DNA from: Nepenthes gracilis
Taxonomy: Eukaryota > Streptophyta > Magnoliopsida > Caryophyllales > Nepenthaceae
NCBI GenBank assembly: GCA_033239525.1
Contig: BSYO01000009.1
Coordinates: 17,381,299-17,445,298, forward strand
Length of the DNA: 64,000 bases
Direction: 5' to 3'
Shown here piece after piece: positions 33,303 to 44,672 of this stretch; position 1 is the stretch's first letter; each line of letters begins with the position of its first letter. Under the pieces are notes generated by a model. That model did not search any database and had not been told where the DNA came from. It worked only from the letters and a program-made list of their open reading frames with translations. Both the position numbers and the translations under genes were made by a program.

Positions 33303-33914
33303 GTTATTCCCATCAAAGATAAAATTTATATTAAATAAAAATGATAATGGAATTTAGAAAATGTAAAAAAAAAAAAACTAAACATAGCTTTTTTTCTAAA
33401 AAAATTAAATTAGCCTCATTTTTTCGTTAATTTTATAATTCATAAGATATCATTTTATTACATAAAATTAATTAATATAAAAATAATAATATGCTGATAA
33501 TAGTAAAATCTTAGACATCTGTTTTGAAATTGATAATTTATTTGTTAATAATTAGTCATAGTTCAAATAATATTATTAATTTAAGTGTATATTTATTATT
33601 ATATTTTACTGATATCTTTAAATTAAATTCTGTCTTTTCTCACTTAATATTGTTCTCAGATCTAAAATATAAAAAATTAAATATATTTAAAATAGATTTA
33701 AATATAAATTGACAATGATTTAGAAAGGAGGGATTCATGTTTTAATGAGGAAGAATAATGGTCTTATTTTTTTAAATTAAATTTGTTATTTTTTTAAATT
33801 CAAATGATTATATTGTATTTATAAATATATTATTATAACTACATGGATGACGTGATCCAATTTCCAAAAGGACGATAAAGGTCGACCTAGTCAATTTAGC
33901 TTTGTCAAGGGCTA
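33303..33914. other. AT-rich spacer and promoter region of the acyltransferase-like gene
   Basis: Very AT-rich up to about 33850, then a short GC-richer stretch before the ATG at 33915. No coding sequence seen. The core promoter could not be assigned among the many TATA-like runs. Confidence 0.5.
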
Positions 33915-36900
33915 ATGTCAGACTCAGGCCAGCCGGAGTTCAGCGCACGGCCGGTGGCCGACACCGAGCTCAGCTGGTGCATGTCGGTGCCAGGCGGCAC
34001 GGGGGTAACCGTCATAGGCCTCCTCCTCACAAAACCAGCAGACATCAATGTCCTCCAAAGCGCCATCCACAAACTCCAAAAGTCTCACCCTATAACTCGC
34101 TCCAAACTTCACTACGACCCAACCACGGAATACCTACTCTTTCCTCACGCCACCAATCCCTCAACTCCGTCTCCAGCAGCTCGATCTCAGATCATCGCCC
34201 GACATCCTTCACAGCCCCACAATCAACCACCATTCTCTCTCCCCTTTCCACAGACTTCTAGAACACGAGTCCAATCAAAACCCTTGGTCATCAAATCCTG
34301 ATTCTTCATCATCCCCGCCGGATGCTGACACGGACGTCTTCCATGCGAGCGTGTACACGTTAGATGGGCCCAAGTGGGCGGTGATGCTGAAGCTGCATAC
34401 GGCGACATGTGACAGGAGGGCGGCGGTTTCGATGCTGAGGGAGTTGGTGGTGTTGATCAGGAGGAGAGAGAGTGAAGGGGATGGGGTGGAGCTGGGAATG
34501 GAAGAAAATGGTGAGGTTAGTTTGGGGATTGAAGAGTGCATTCCGAGTGGGAAGGCTAGTAAGCCGTTTTGGGCGCGTGGTATAGATATACTTGGCTACT
34601 CTTTGAACTCGTTTAGGCTGGCCAATATGGACTTCGTGGATGCTGATTCGCCTAGGTACTCGGAGATGGTGAGGTTGCAGATGAATTTAGAAGAAACCAG
34701 TAGGCTTCTTGAGGTAAGAGAAAATATGAAGGTTAATAGCTTTTTTTTTTTTTGTGGGGGGTTGAGGGGTGTATCAATATATTAGTATAGTTGAAACTTC
34801 TTGGTCAATATGTGTTTGGTTTGCATTATGCTGTTGATAGAATCGATCAGTTCTCGTGTACATTAAATTTGGGGAAGGATTTTCTGCGATAAATGGATCC
34901 TCATGTTTTGTAGCCCTCAAGATAGAAGCCCTCCTCCACCCCCCCCCCCCCCCCCCCAAATAAAAAAAAAAAAAAAAAAAAAAAAAAGAAACCAAAAGAA
35001 AGAAAGAATGGAAGAAAAGAAGTGTTCAATTTCATCATAAACTTCAGCAAATGTTACAGTTCCAATTGATTCAATCTAGAATGGATTTGGATGGAATATG
35101 GACATGGGTGGACGACCATGATGGTCAACCAGACCCGAATCTTTTATTTGGTGAAATATGGGTGGTTAAATTTGAAAGACGAAGTGGAGACTGGGAGCAC
35201 ATTCTTCAAATCTTTGTAGCTAAACTGTGCAAAGTGAATGTTTTCTGTTTGTAATTATGCTCCAGATCAAGAGTTTATTTTTCTAAGAAGGAAGCTGGTG
35301 ATTTGACCTCAATTTCGGGTATTTTTGCAAATTCATGGGTATGCTTTATTTTATTGAATTTTTCAATGCACTATATTATTCTTCAGATTCTGATTGAAAA
35401 TTTAGAATGAACTGATCCTGCCATTACTTAAATTGTGGAATAAATTTTATAACTTTAATATACATTTGATAAAAACTTATGAAGGTTGAGATCAATACTA
35501 GGAAGAAAATTTGATCTGATTAGCTGGGTTAGTACAATCAGCCTTTTCTTTATCTACAAATTATAATTTCATTACTGACTGTACAAGAAGTTGTTTTGTA
35601 TATGATGTGAAATAAATTTGTCATGGAATGGTGTTGATTTAGTGTTTTGACATATACTACAAGGACATAAGAGGGGGTTTCAATGTCCTACTTGTTGGCT
35701 GGAAAAAATTTCCCCTTCTCTTGTGTCCTGAAGAGGGACGGTCCATGCATTTTCCAGGTTATTGATTTATTAAACATGATAAATGGATCAATGATTCTTG
35801 TTTTATTTAGATATTCAAGGAAGATTTCCAAAGCTTATGTTTGTTTGGCTTGGCTTGGCTATAACAGGATTGAGGAATTTTTCGATGCCATTCTTTACAC
35901 AATATGAGGTTTACTAGAAGGCTAATTTATTTATACGCATACACATCCATGAGAATCGATTTTTCATTTTTTTGTTTTTCTGGTGGGGCTGGCATTCTCC
36001 TTGTTTGGACTTAGTCTCTAACAGCACCAGGATCATGAATCTGAATTTTGCAGGTGTCCCGGTCTCAAGAGATCAAGTTATGTGGAGCCTTGGCAGCTGC
36101 TGGTTTGATGGCTGTACGTACACTTAAAGATCTTCCAAATGGCCAGTGGGAGAAGTATTCAGTCACAACCCTTCTTGATTGCCGTGAAATTCTCGAGCCT
36201 GCTCTTTCTAGCCACCATGTTGGTAAGACTCTAATCCTTGAGCCTTGTCATATCAACAAGTAGTAGTTATTCTTGATTGTGCCCTTTTGGTTTGCATATA
36301 TACCTTGGTTAGCTCTAGGCCAGTAAGACAAAATTCAAAATGGTAAAATTTTTGATATTGGTACCTACTTGTTTGAGTTGTGATCCTTTTAGATATTTCT
36401 GCTACATTTGAAACCGAAAATTCTTTTGGATGATGAATCTCTTGGAATTGATTTGAAAAAAATTAAGGGCATTTAGTTATGCAGATAGTTTCAAATGGCA
36501 GTTTGCAATGTCATAAGCATATCATAACAGAAATTTACCTCCTTCAAATACTGGTGCATATAGGCCAAAACGATTTGTTGTTGCTGACATTTTGTTCTAT
36601 GGGTGTGTTCTTATGGTCTATATCATGGATGAAGACATTAGTATTGATAGTATACTAGCTCTTGTATCAGTATCTTGATTATATTGGCAAATTTACATGT
36701 AATTTGATTTGTCCTAATTTTAACTAAAACGATACCTTTGTAGTAGCTACTACTTTATGTTGATTGTGATATTAGTTGAAGCCAAACCATTTTTGCTTCT
36801 AACATAAGGTTGAAGTATGTAAAAAGTATTGTTAATGGGTCACCCTCGGGACATTTAATTTGACACATTATTTTATCTATTAGTCTATTTTTATGTGTCT

Positions 36901-37532
36901 ACTAGTGTGAATGAATGGATGGATTGTGATGCCATGTAGACATTTCCCGTATGTAAATTATGATTAGTATTTGGTTGGTATCAGTGACTGTTGCCTCCTT
37001 TCCCTTCTGTCAAAATCATCTGTAATTTCATGTAGGGCATGCGATTTGAGATTTACCATAATGTCCCTATGATGTAGGATTTTACCATTCTGCCATCATC
37101 AACTCACATGACATGAAAGGAGAGGAGCAGCTATGGGAATTAGCCAGAAGAACCTACAACTCCTTCCGAGACGCAAAGAACGGGAACAAGCATTTCTCGA
37201 GCATGGCTGACCTCAACTTCCTCATGCGTAGGGCCATCGAAAACCCTGGCTTGACTCCATCGTCGTCACTTAGAACTTCATTTATCTCAGTGTTTGAGAA
37301 TCCGTTGGTCATCGAAATTGCGGATGATGAATCCGAAGAGTTGGGGTTAGAGGACTTTGTGGCGTATGCTTCCGTACATGGTGTTGGTCCATCTATAGCT
37401 ATATTCGATTTGATAAAGAATGGACGATTGAATTGCGCTTGTATGTATCCAGCCCCATTGCATTCAAGGGAGCAGATGCAGGAGCTGGTCGATCACATGA
37501 AGAGAATTCTTTTGGATGGTTGTAGTTCATAA
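33915..37532 (+). CDS. CoA-dependent acyltransferase-like (condensation-fold) protein, one apparent frameshift
   Basis: Three exons: 33915-34713, 36054-36222, 37078-37532, with introns GAG/GTAAGA...TTTGCAG, GTTG/GTAAGA...GATGTAG. The protein (about 474 residues) starts MSDSGQPEFSARPVADTEL and ends LLDGCSS. It has the features of the plant chloramphenicol-acetyltransferase-like superfamily: an N-terminal 'LxxAIxxLQxxHPIxRSKL' stretch, a His-containing LHTATCDR motif in place of BAHD HxxxD, and a C-terminal half like condensation domains. Exon 1 changes frame at about 34110-34145, just after LHYDPTTEY: the downstream sense reading (SFLTPPIPQLRLQQLDL) is in the +1 frame. The summed exons are one base too many for one frame. 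Either a recent pseudogene or a one-base sequence error. Substrate unknown. Confidence 0.75.
34939..34987. repeat. Poly-C / poly-A tract in intron 1
   Basis: A run of about 20 C followed by AAAT and nearly 30 A, inside intron 1 of the acyltransferase-like gene. Such tracts are error-prone to sequence, and their length here should not be trusted. Nearby (34741-34753) is a T13 run. Confidence 0.9.
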
Positions 37533-39041
37533 ACCGTGTTTGGAATATCAATGCTTTAATTGAATTATATGGCGATGTTTATTCAAATTATGTAATAAAG
37601 AAACCTTCAGCATATCATAAATATGATTTTATTGGTCAATCTAAAATTGTTTTCTTTCTCTGGGACTTGGAATTTTAAGTCAAAATTGGCCTTGGGTCCC
37701 AGATAATTACTAGGCAAATTGTCTTTTAGTTGGATTTCAATATCTTAAAAAATGTATGAACTTGTTTAACTAGCAAACTGTCATCAACAGACTGTTCCGA
37801 AGTGCAGACCCGGAGATTGATATTATTTTACATGGTTGAAAGGTAGACTTGTATCGTGGGAGAATCATCTAGAGTATGATAGGATAATCTGAAAAACTTT
37901 TAAGTGTAAAGAGAAATATTCTTTATTGTTATTTAGATATTTTAGTAGAATATTTAAAAAAACAATAATTTTAGAGGAGTTATCAAGACAGAATATCCTA
38001 TGAGAATTTTAGACGTCAAATCTTAGTTATCTATTTGGGATAATTTTGACCTTTTTATAGGGAAGATGGATGGGAGGAGTTTCACAAAAAAGGGAGAGAA
38101 GACTTTGTTTATAATCACCAAGCAAAGAATTCTTAAATAATACAAATTCTATATTCTTTCACATTCTTCCCTTTGTGTTATTCACCCAACTTCCAAGCAC
38201 TTAGCTTATACCTAAGTACAAGGGTTTGGCCCGCTTAGTGGATCTGAACGAGGTGGTTACACTAAGTGCTACATAAATGAAGTAATCAAAAGTCCTCTGA
38301 GTTCCCTGGCACCATCAAAAGATCAAATATCGAACACATAGAAAACCTTCACCAGCTGAACACCGCCAAGAAACGGCAGGGCCGAACAGAAGTCAGCTGG
38401 ACTCTCAATCTGATCTCCAACGTCGAATGCCCTTAAAAACTAAGGCTCCAAGAAGTAATTTTTGACGCCATCCCATTCATACAGTCTCGTCAACTTCTAC
38501 AATTAGAAAAGGTCTCTTGCTTATCCATTACTTGCTAGTCTTCATAGGCTAGCTTTATGTTTTCTACTATGCGATTTCCCCTTCCGTGCCTCCATTCAGG
38601 AAGAAAGAGACAATATGCAAAAGCATCATCGAGCTAAGTTGCATATTTGGCCATTCTGACGCCCCTGAAATTTTCCTTCACTTCAACAGATTCTTGTAGA
38701 GTGGAACCAAATAGCACCAGATACGAGACAAATGTTTTAAATAACAGGGCTTTTTTTTCTCCAAATATGTCAATTCTTTTAGGATCAGTACTTTGTCTAT
38801 GTGTTTTCCGATCAAGAAGCATTTGTCACTCAGGTGGGCCACACAAGGAAGACCCTGAAAACAAACCCCTCATCCCATTTTCCCCTAACACACACTCGTC
38901 TTCGGTCTTCAGGAGCAACCAGTCCCGTAGCTCACCCTTTTGAACATAATAATTTGAATAGTCCAAACTTCTCGAGCCTATAATATTACCATGAGAAGGG
39001 AATCATCCATTCACACAAATTTCAAGGATTCATGTAAGATG
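37533..39041. other. Region between two converging genes
   Basis: Holds the 3' UTRs of the acyltransferase-like gene (+) and of the MEF10-like gene (-). An AATAAA-type signal lies at about 37593 (GTAATAAAGAAACC). From about 37840 to 38300 the sequence resembles a decayed LTR (TTTTTATAGGGAAG near 38054 as TATA box, then a GC-richer transcribed part), but no boundaries or coding relics were found, so this is left unassigned. Confidence 0.45.
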
Positions 39042-40967
39042 TTACCAATAGTCATTGCAGGAACAAGATCCATTATTGAAGTGATGGAAACGAGTCGCAT
39101 CTCTAACAATAAACCGGCGGTCCACAATCTTGCTAACCAACTTTATAAACAAATGACAATCTTCACATACCCTTAGGTTCTTGATCACAACAATCTCCAT
39201 GCCATCCACGGTGTTTAGAAGTCCAAAAGCAATTGCCAACCTCTCACTATGCACTCCCATACCACTCAAAACCTCCTCATTCTTCATCCTCAGATCGTTC
39301 TTGGAAACATCAAGCTCCTTTACTGAATCTTCCAATTTATCCAAAATTTGGTAAATCTTATCTGCTTGAGGATGTGACTTATCACCCACCATGAAGAGGT
39401 GAATCCTCCCTTTCCAATCAACATAGCTATACCCCGGATCCTTTCTGAGCTTCTTCTCTCTCATCATCATTCGAACTTTTATTATCCCCTCCATATTTGC
39501 GGCATCTAAATATATATTTGACAACAACACATAGTACCCAACATTTCTGGGCTCAAGCTCAGTAACCCGTTCAAAAGCTAATTCTGCAAGCTCAACATTT
39601 TTATGGATCTTACAGGCCCCCAAAAGGGCACCCCATACAGCAGCATCAGGTTTGATTGGCATCGACATTATTAGCTTATGTGCTTCCCCAAGACGACCAG
39701 CTCGACCTAAAAGATCTACTATACATGAATAATGCTCTCGCTCAGGCTGCAACCCATAGTCCCTCTCCATTGCATAGAAATAAGCCAAGCCCTTATCAGT
39801 AAGGCCTGCATGGCTGCATGCGGACAAAAGGCACACAAAAACTGCTCCATCAGGGTGGATTCCAGTCCTAAGCATGTCATCAAAGAGGACCACAGCCATC
39901 TCTCCTTCTCCATGCATTCCATAACCACCTATAATGGCTGTCCACGACACTAAGCTTTTGTCAGGCATCTCATCAAAAATAGTGCGGGCCTTCACCAAAT
40001 TACCACATCTGGCATGCATATTGATCAGTGCATTTATGAGAAATGTGTTGGATTTGAATCCACACATATCTATCCGCCGCTCTACCTCATAACCCACACT
40101 ACGGGCACCAAGGTACGTGCAAGAAGATAAAACCCCGAGTAAAGTTATTGCATCAGGAGAAATTTCTGATTTTTCCATCTTGTCATAAAGTTCCAAGACC
40201 TGGATAGCATGCCCATTTTGTGCATACCCATTTATCATTGCATTCCAAGTAATCAAACCCTTCTCGGGCATTTCATCAAACAACTTACGTGCAGACTCAC
40301 CCGACCCGCATCTTATATACATAGTCAGCAAGCAATTCCCAACAGCCAAATCACTAACCAATCCACACTTAAAATTACAACCGTGTAAGCACATCCCAAA
40401 ACCCAAATGAGATTGCAGGCTACAAATCGGTATCAAACCCACCATAGTCACGGCATCAAATGGCACGCCCCATAACCTCATATCACAGAATAGTGAGACG
40501 GCATCGAAAACCCGGGAACTCAAAGTGTATCCCGAAATCAGAGCATTGTAACAAACAGTGGGCTGAAATGACAGGGGATTTGCATCGAATACCTTACGTG
40601 CACTAACTAGTTCAGAGCCTTTGCAGTAAAAAGAAATGAGGGACGTCTTAACAAACGTGTCTGGTTCGCACCCAGTTCTGAGGACGTGAGTGTGGAGCTG
40701 TTGCCCGACGGAGAGCAGAGAGAGAGAGGCGCAGGATTTGAGGATGAAAGGGAAGGTGAAGGCGTTAGGAGAAGCGCCCGAACGGAGCATTTGGAGGTAC
40801 AGGTAAATGGCTTGTTTGAACTGATCTTGCTTTGACAGTTCCATTAATTGAGTGTTCCATTTTCCACTGCTACTGCTGTCGATTTTGTGACTGATTTGGG
40901 TGGTCAGATTGCTCTGCAAATGTAGAAATCGGCGTTGGTAGTGGAACATGCAATGTCTGATCATATC
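39042..40967 (-). CDS. MEF10: DYW-type PPR protein, mitochondrial RNA editing factor (MEF10-like)
   Basis: Single-exon gene of 641 codons, starting at the ATG on 40967 ([14 protein letters not shown]) and ending DYW-TAA at 39042. PLS repeats run from about residue 40 to 470 ([75 protein letters not shown]), followed by E/E+ motifs ([18 protein letters not shown]) and a full DYW domain. The DYW domain keeps the zinc-binding deaminase signature HSERLA and CEDCH, and ends CSCNDYW. The best match I recall is Arabidopsis At3g11460, MEF10, needed for C-to-U editing at a site in mitochondrial nad2. The first 30 residues are basic and would suit a mitochondrial presequence. The orthology is from memory, not a search. 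Confidence 0.85.
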   Translation of the reverse strand, partial: DMIRHCMFHYQRRFLHLQSNLTTQISHKIDSSSSGKWNTQLMELSKQDQFKQAIYLYLQMLRSGASPNAFTFPFILKSCASLSLLSVGQQLHTHVLRTGCEPDTFVKTSLISFYCKGSELVSARKVFDANPLSFQPTVCYNALISGYTLSSRVFDAVSLFCDMRLWGVPFDAVTMVGLIPICSLQSHLGFGMCLHGCNFKCGLVSDLAVGNCLLTMYIRCGSGESARKLFDEMPEKGLITWNAMINGYAQNGHAIQVLELYDKMEKSEISPDAITLLGVLSSCTYLGARSVGYEVERRIDMCGFKSNTFLINALINMHARCGNLVKARTIFDEMPDKSLVSWTAIIGGYGMHGEGEMAVVLFDDMLRTGIHPDGAVFVCLLSACSHAGLTDKGLAYFYAMERDYGLQPEREHYSCIVDLLGRAGRLGEAHKLIMSMPIKPDAAVWGALLGACKIHKNVELAELAFERVTELEPRNVGYYVLLSNIYLDAANMEGIIKVRMMMREKKLRKDPGYSYVDWKGRIHLFMVGDKSHPQADKIYQILDKLEDSVKELDVSKNDLRMKNEEVLSGMGVHSERLAIAFGLLNTVDGMEIVVIKNLRVCEDCHLFIKLVSKIVDRRFIVRDATRFHHFNNGSCSCNDYW

Positions 40968-42059
40968 AAGCACCAGTTTTTGTGCTTAAAGTATGGACCC
41001 TGGACACTCTGTCTAGAGATAGCTCAATTTAGAAGGGGGAGACCTGCCGGGATGTGGCGTATGCCGGCGTTTCGCCGGTGGTGGGGAGGCGAGGGCGATG
41101 GGAGGAGGGAAAGCTGGCCGGACCGTGGGGGTTGGGGGTTTCTGCTTCCCTAGTTGTTCCATAACGATTGCATGTATTATTTTTCAAAACTAAATCTAAA
41201 TATATTTTGTTTGATTAATGTATCGTAGTTATATAATATAAAATCAACAATATTGAAAATATTTTACATTTAAAGCAAAAGGTCTATTTAAAATTAATAT
41301 TTCATTAATAATTTTTATTCACAAATTCCCTGAAATTCATAACTGGTGTCAAATTGCAATGATTTATTCTAAATTTTGGTGCTTGATCTAATTTTGGATT
41401 CAATATTTTTGTAACAATTCATGTTAATAAAAGGGAAAGACCTACTTTACTTGGCCAGTGTACTTTCTAAATTTGTTTATATGTATATGCTAAAACTTGC
41501 TAACTTTTGAATTTGAAATATATTTATCAATTCTAATATATATAAATTGACATTGTTATATTCATATTATGATGTAACAAAGATAATAGCCTTTATTATG
41601 TAATTGAAATTTTCAAATTATTCATATAGGTATTGCAACTATTATAATAGTTGTTTGTCATTAAATTCACCCAATCTCTTGGGTAATTCAGTAATATAAG
41701 ATCAGACATCCTTTGGTAACACCATTGGCTTCATGAGGGACAATAATAGGGTATCAAGTCTTTGACAATAGGAAGCTATTTATAGTCACTTTAATCTCGT
41801 GCATATTTAGAATAACTATGAAATTAATGGAACCTAAACTCTTTGACAAAAGAAGCAAGAATAGAAGGTTGATCCTTGCCAAAAGGTGCTATGAGGATTT
41901 ATTTATTTATTTTTATATAATTATTTATTCAGTATCTTTCAAAGAGCTAAATGTTAAATTTTGAATTACTTTCTTATAAGTTCTATGCTTATTTAGTATG
42001 TTGTTAAAGGCATATATAATATTATAGAAAACTTAACTGAATTAATTGAAAATACTGAG
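40968..42059. other. Upstream region of the MEF10-like gene
   Basis: The first 190 bp are GC-rich for this window (GGCGTATGCCGGCGTTTCGC) and probably hold the 5' UTR and promoter of the minus-strand PPR gene. Beyond 41160 it is AT-rich with no recognised gene. Confidence 0.5.
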
Positions 42060-42783
42060 TGGCACACGATAAGTACCTTATTTAAGCATGTACGTCCACT
42101 TGACTAGAATAACAGCGTTTAATATACGTCTATTATATGTATATTCGTGTTTTATCCAAAAAGGTCGTGTTTAAGATACACCTAAGAAATATTTGTGCAC
42201 TGTTTATTTAATAAGTCTTTACTTGATACACGTCTAAGAGGCACTCATGTGCTATTTTTAATATAAATCATATCTAAAGTGATTTTAGGATATTCATTGT
42301 GGTTCTTTTGAATTTTAAGCACTGACACCATGAAAAAAAAGAAGAGAAAGAGAAAAAAGAAAGGAAAAATATTTACTTATTTGTTTAAATTTTAAATTAA
42401 ATTTTTTTACCAACTTTGGATACATTATTTTTAATATTATAAAGGACATATTACTTGTCATTTTTCTTCTCTTTTGTATTATATTATCTATTGTTCAGGT
42501 TTATTATTATAAAGTATTATATTCTTGTATTTATAAGATATTTTTCTAATTAAAATTCACCACATAATGAATATTTTTTGGACTCATAATTTCATAATTT
42601 ATTCTTTAATTTTAAAAGAATATTTTCATATAAAGTATTATATCTCATTATTTATAATTATTATTTTTTAATTTATATTATTGCACCATTTCATCACAAA
42701 TTTAAATAAAGAGTTCAAAAATAATCCTTGAAGACATTAACTCTCGACTTTGTAAGCAAAGTGTTGACATTGAAAACCTAACA
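42060..42783 (+). repeat. 5' LTR of the Copia relic
   Basis: Shares with 46698-47245 the string from a purine-rich GAAGAGAAAGAGAAAAAAG block through ATAATGAATATTTTTTGGACTC to the end. The first 250 bp contain two or three imperfect repeats of a CACxxxTAAGxxGCACTCATGTGC type; the 3' LTR has fewer of these and is shorter. A degenerate primer-binding site (GTGATATCAAAG) follows at about 42785. Confidence 0.75.
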
Positions 42784-43465
42784 AGTGATATCAAAGAGAA
42801 ATTGTTGTTATATTACAATTTATTTGAATGGATGAAAGGTAAAATAATTTATTTGAATGGCTTAAATTATGATATTTGAAAGAGTAAAATAAAATATTCA
42901 TTATTTGTTAAAATTATGTATCTTTTAGTATTTGTTATACAAAAGTTCAAATCAAAATCTGATGAAGAATGAGTTTTTAAATATGAAAAAAATTATAGAT
43001 ATATTTGATAATTTATTGATGATAATGTCTACAATCACATTTGTAATAAAATATACATGAAAATATTGTGGGCGGAGTTTAAAACACTTTATACATCAAA
43101 GACTAAATAATAAATTGTATTATTTAATAAAATTAATACAAGTGAGATATAGAGAAGGCAATCCTATAACTGTAATTCTAAATAAGTTTCATGGGTGTGT
43201 TGACCAGTTGAGTGGTATAAGTATCAAATTTAATGATGAGTTGTTGAGCTTCTAATTGTTGACCACATTATTGAATTATGGGAGATTATATGGATTATTA
43301 TTGCAAATGCAACCCCTAACAATATAGTGATCATGGAGATAACCAATTGTACAATTCTAAATGAGGAGAATATCGCAAGGTACCACTTCCTCATACTTCA
43401 AAGTGTTAGTCTCAGTGTCACGAAGAAGAAGTAAAGAAAAATGTCCAAAATTTGATGAGAAGAGA

Positions 43466-43755
43466 CAAAACAAGTCAAGATTAAGATTATTAAAATCTCA
43501 AATGTTATTATTATGTATTATTTTATTGATGTCGGGTTGTGGGTTGTCATTTAAAATTCATTAAAATTCAAATCCGCCCTCCAAAAATATGAGAATGCAG
43601 ATGTTGAGAAGACTTGAGACAAGAAGAAAACCTTAGTTATTACTAAACATAATCGAGAATGGGGCTTCTCATGTGTAAAGAAGAAGATGTAATTAACATT
43701 TGCCTAATCATAAGACAAATTGGATGCCAATCCCTAATGATGCATCATTCCAGAT
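43466..43755 (+). repeat. Direct repeat of Copia gag-protease sequence (left copy)
   Basis: Matches 44448-44672, including TTAAAATCTCAAATGTTATT, GAGAATGCAGATGTNGAGAA, and GTAAAGAAGAAGATGTAATT. The left copy has an extra 70 bp or so near 43520-43580. The two copies flank the block 43756-44449. Confidence 0.88.
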
Positions 43756-44447
43756 TTTTGAACGATTTTTGGCTCAAATATAAATATGGGACTTATGTTT
43801 TGAACCCAAAGACTTACGGAAATCGATGTGCGTGCCTCCTTGAGAAGAAAACCCTCTCATGCTTCAATATACTTGCACATCTTGAGAAAACTAATCTCTA
43901 CAATATTGCTCTACAAGTTCAACATAGTTTTCTCACCCACCTTCTTTAGTCATTGAAAGTTTGCCTTCTACCATTGTTGAAGACTTTGGTTCGTGAAGAA
44001 GGAGATCCGTTCGTGATTGGCAATTCAAGTGGCACGAGAGGGAAGAGTGGCTTGAAGACCGGAAGGTGTCGGTTCATTTTTGTGAAATCCAAGGAGTTCC
44101 TTGATAGGGATCACGTGTCGGGAGTAAATCGGCTAGGTTAGCGCGTCGTTACCACCCGGGCTGTAAGTTGATTTTCATAGTGCATTGCTTCCCTTTATTT
44201 TGAAGCCCGGAGTGTTTTCTCGATACCGGTGGTATCGAGTTTTCATGAATCACCAAAAATTAGTCTTTATCTTTATCGCTCTTAATTATTGCTTGTGATT
44301 GTTTATATTGTGCGTGATTGCTAGTAGTCATGCATCTAGTGTTAAATATCTTTTACGTGTATTAGATATTTAATATTTATTATTGCTTCCGCTATTTATT
44401 TAACGGGGTCGAAACACGTTAGCACGAAACGTGCTTTTTCAAAGATA
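43756..44447 (+). mobile_element. LTR-like block inside the Copia relic
   Basis: GC-richer than its surroundings and unlike Copia coding sequence. It contains GCTGTAAGTTGATTTTCATAGTGCATTG (44160-44187) and a GAAGCCCGGAGTGTTTTCTC stretch followed by a stem-loop GATACCGGTGGTATC (44222-44236), features of the transcribed end of plant LTRs. A similar TAAGTTAATTTTTTCATAGT occurs at 53250 within the ABCB29 intron. Flanked by the long direct repeats 43466-43755 and 44448-44672, so it probably arrived with a rearrangement rather than a simple insertion. Confidence 0.5.
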
Positions 44448-44672
44448 TTAAAATCTCAAATGTTATTATTGTGAAAAAGGTTCACATCAAGAAGTACTAT
44501 TATAAATAAAAACATGAGAATGCAGATGTCGAGAAGACTCGAGACAAGAAGAAAACCTTAGTTATTACTAAATATAATATTCTTCTCATGTGTAAAGAAG
44601 AAGATGTAATTAACTTTGCTAATCACAAGACAAATTGGGTGATCACTAATGGTGCATCATTCCATGCTACGT
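44448..44672 (+). repeat. Direct repeat of Copia gag-protease sequence (right copy)
   Basis: Right-hand match of 43466-43755. This copy continues into the rest of the Copia pol relic and is the less altered of the two. Confidence 0.88.

Noticed and set aside
35051..35254. 67-codon open frame inside intron 1 of the acyltransferase-like gene
   Set aside because: Lies wholly in an intron with good splice sites; the acyltransferase reading joins cleanly without it.
39732..39953. Open frame on the plus strand within the MEF10-like gene
   Set aside because: Shadow of the intact minus-strand coding sequence.
43952..44236. Open frame with a possible start near a GC-rich block as a captured host gene
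   Set aside because: The block has LTR-end features (stem-loop, GAAGCCCGGAGTG) and no protein similarity could be recognised.
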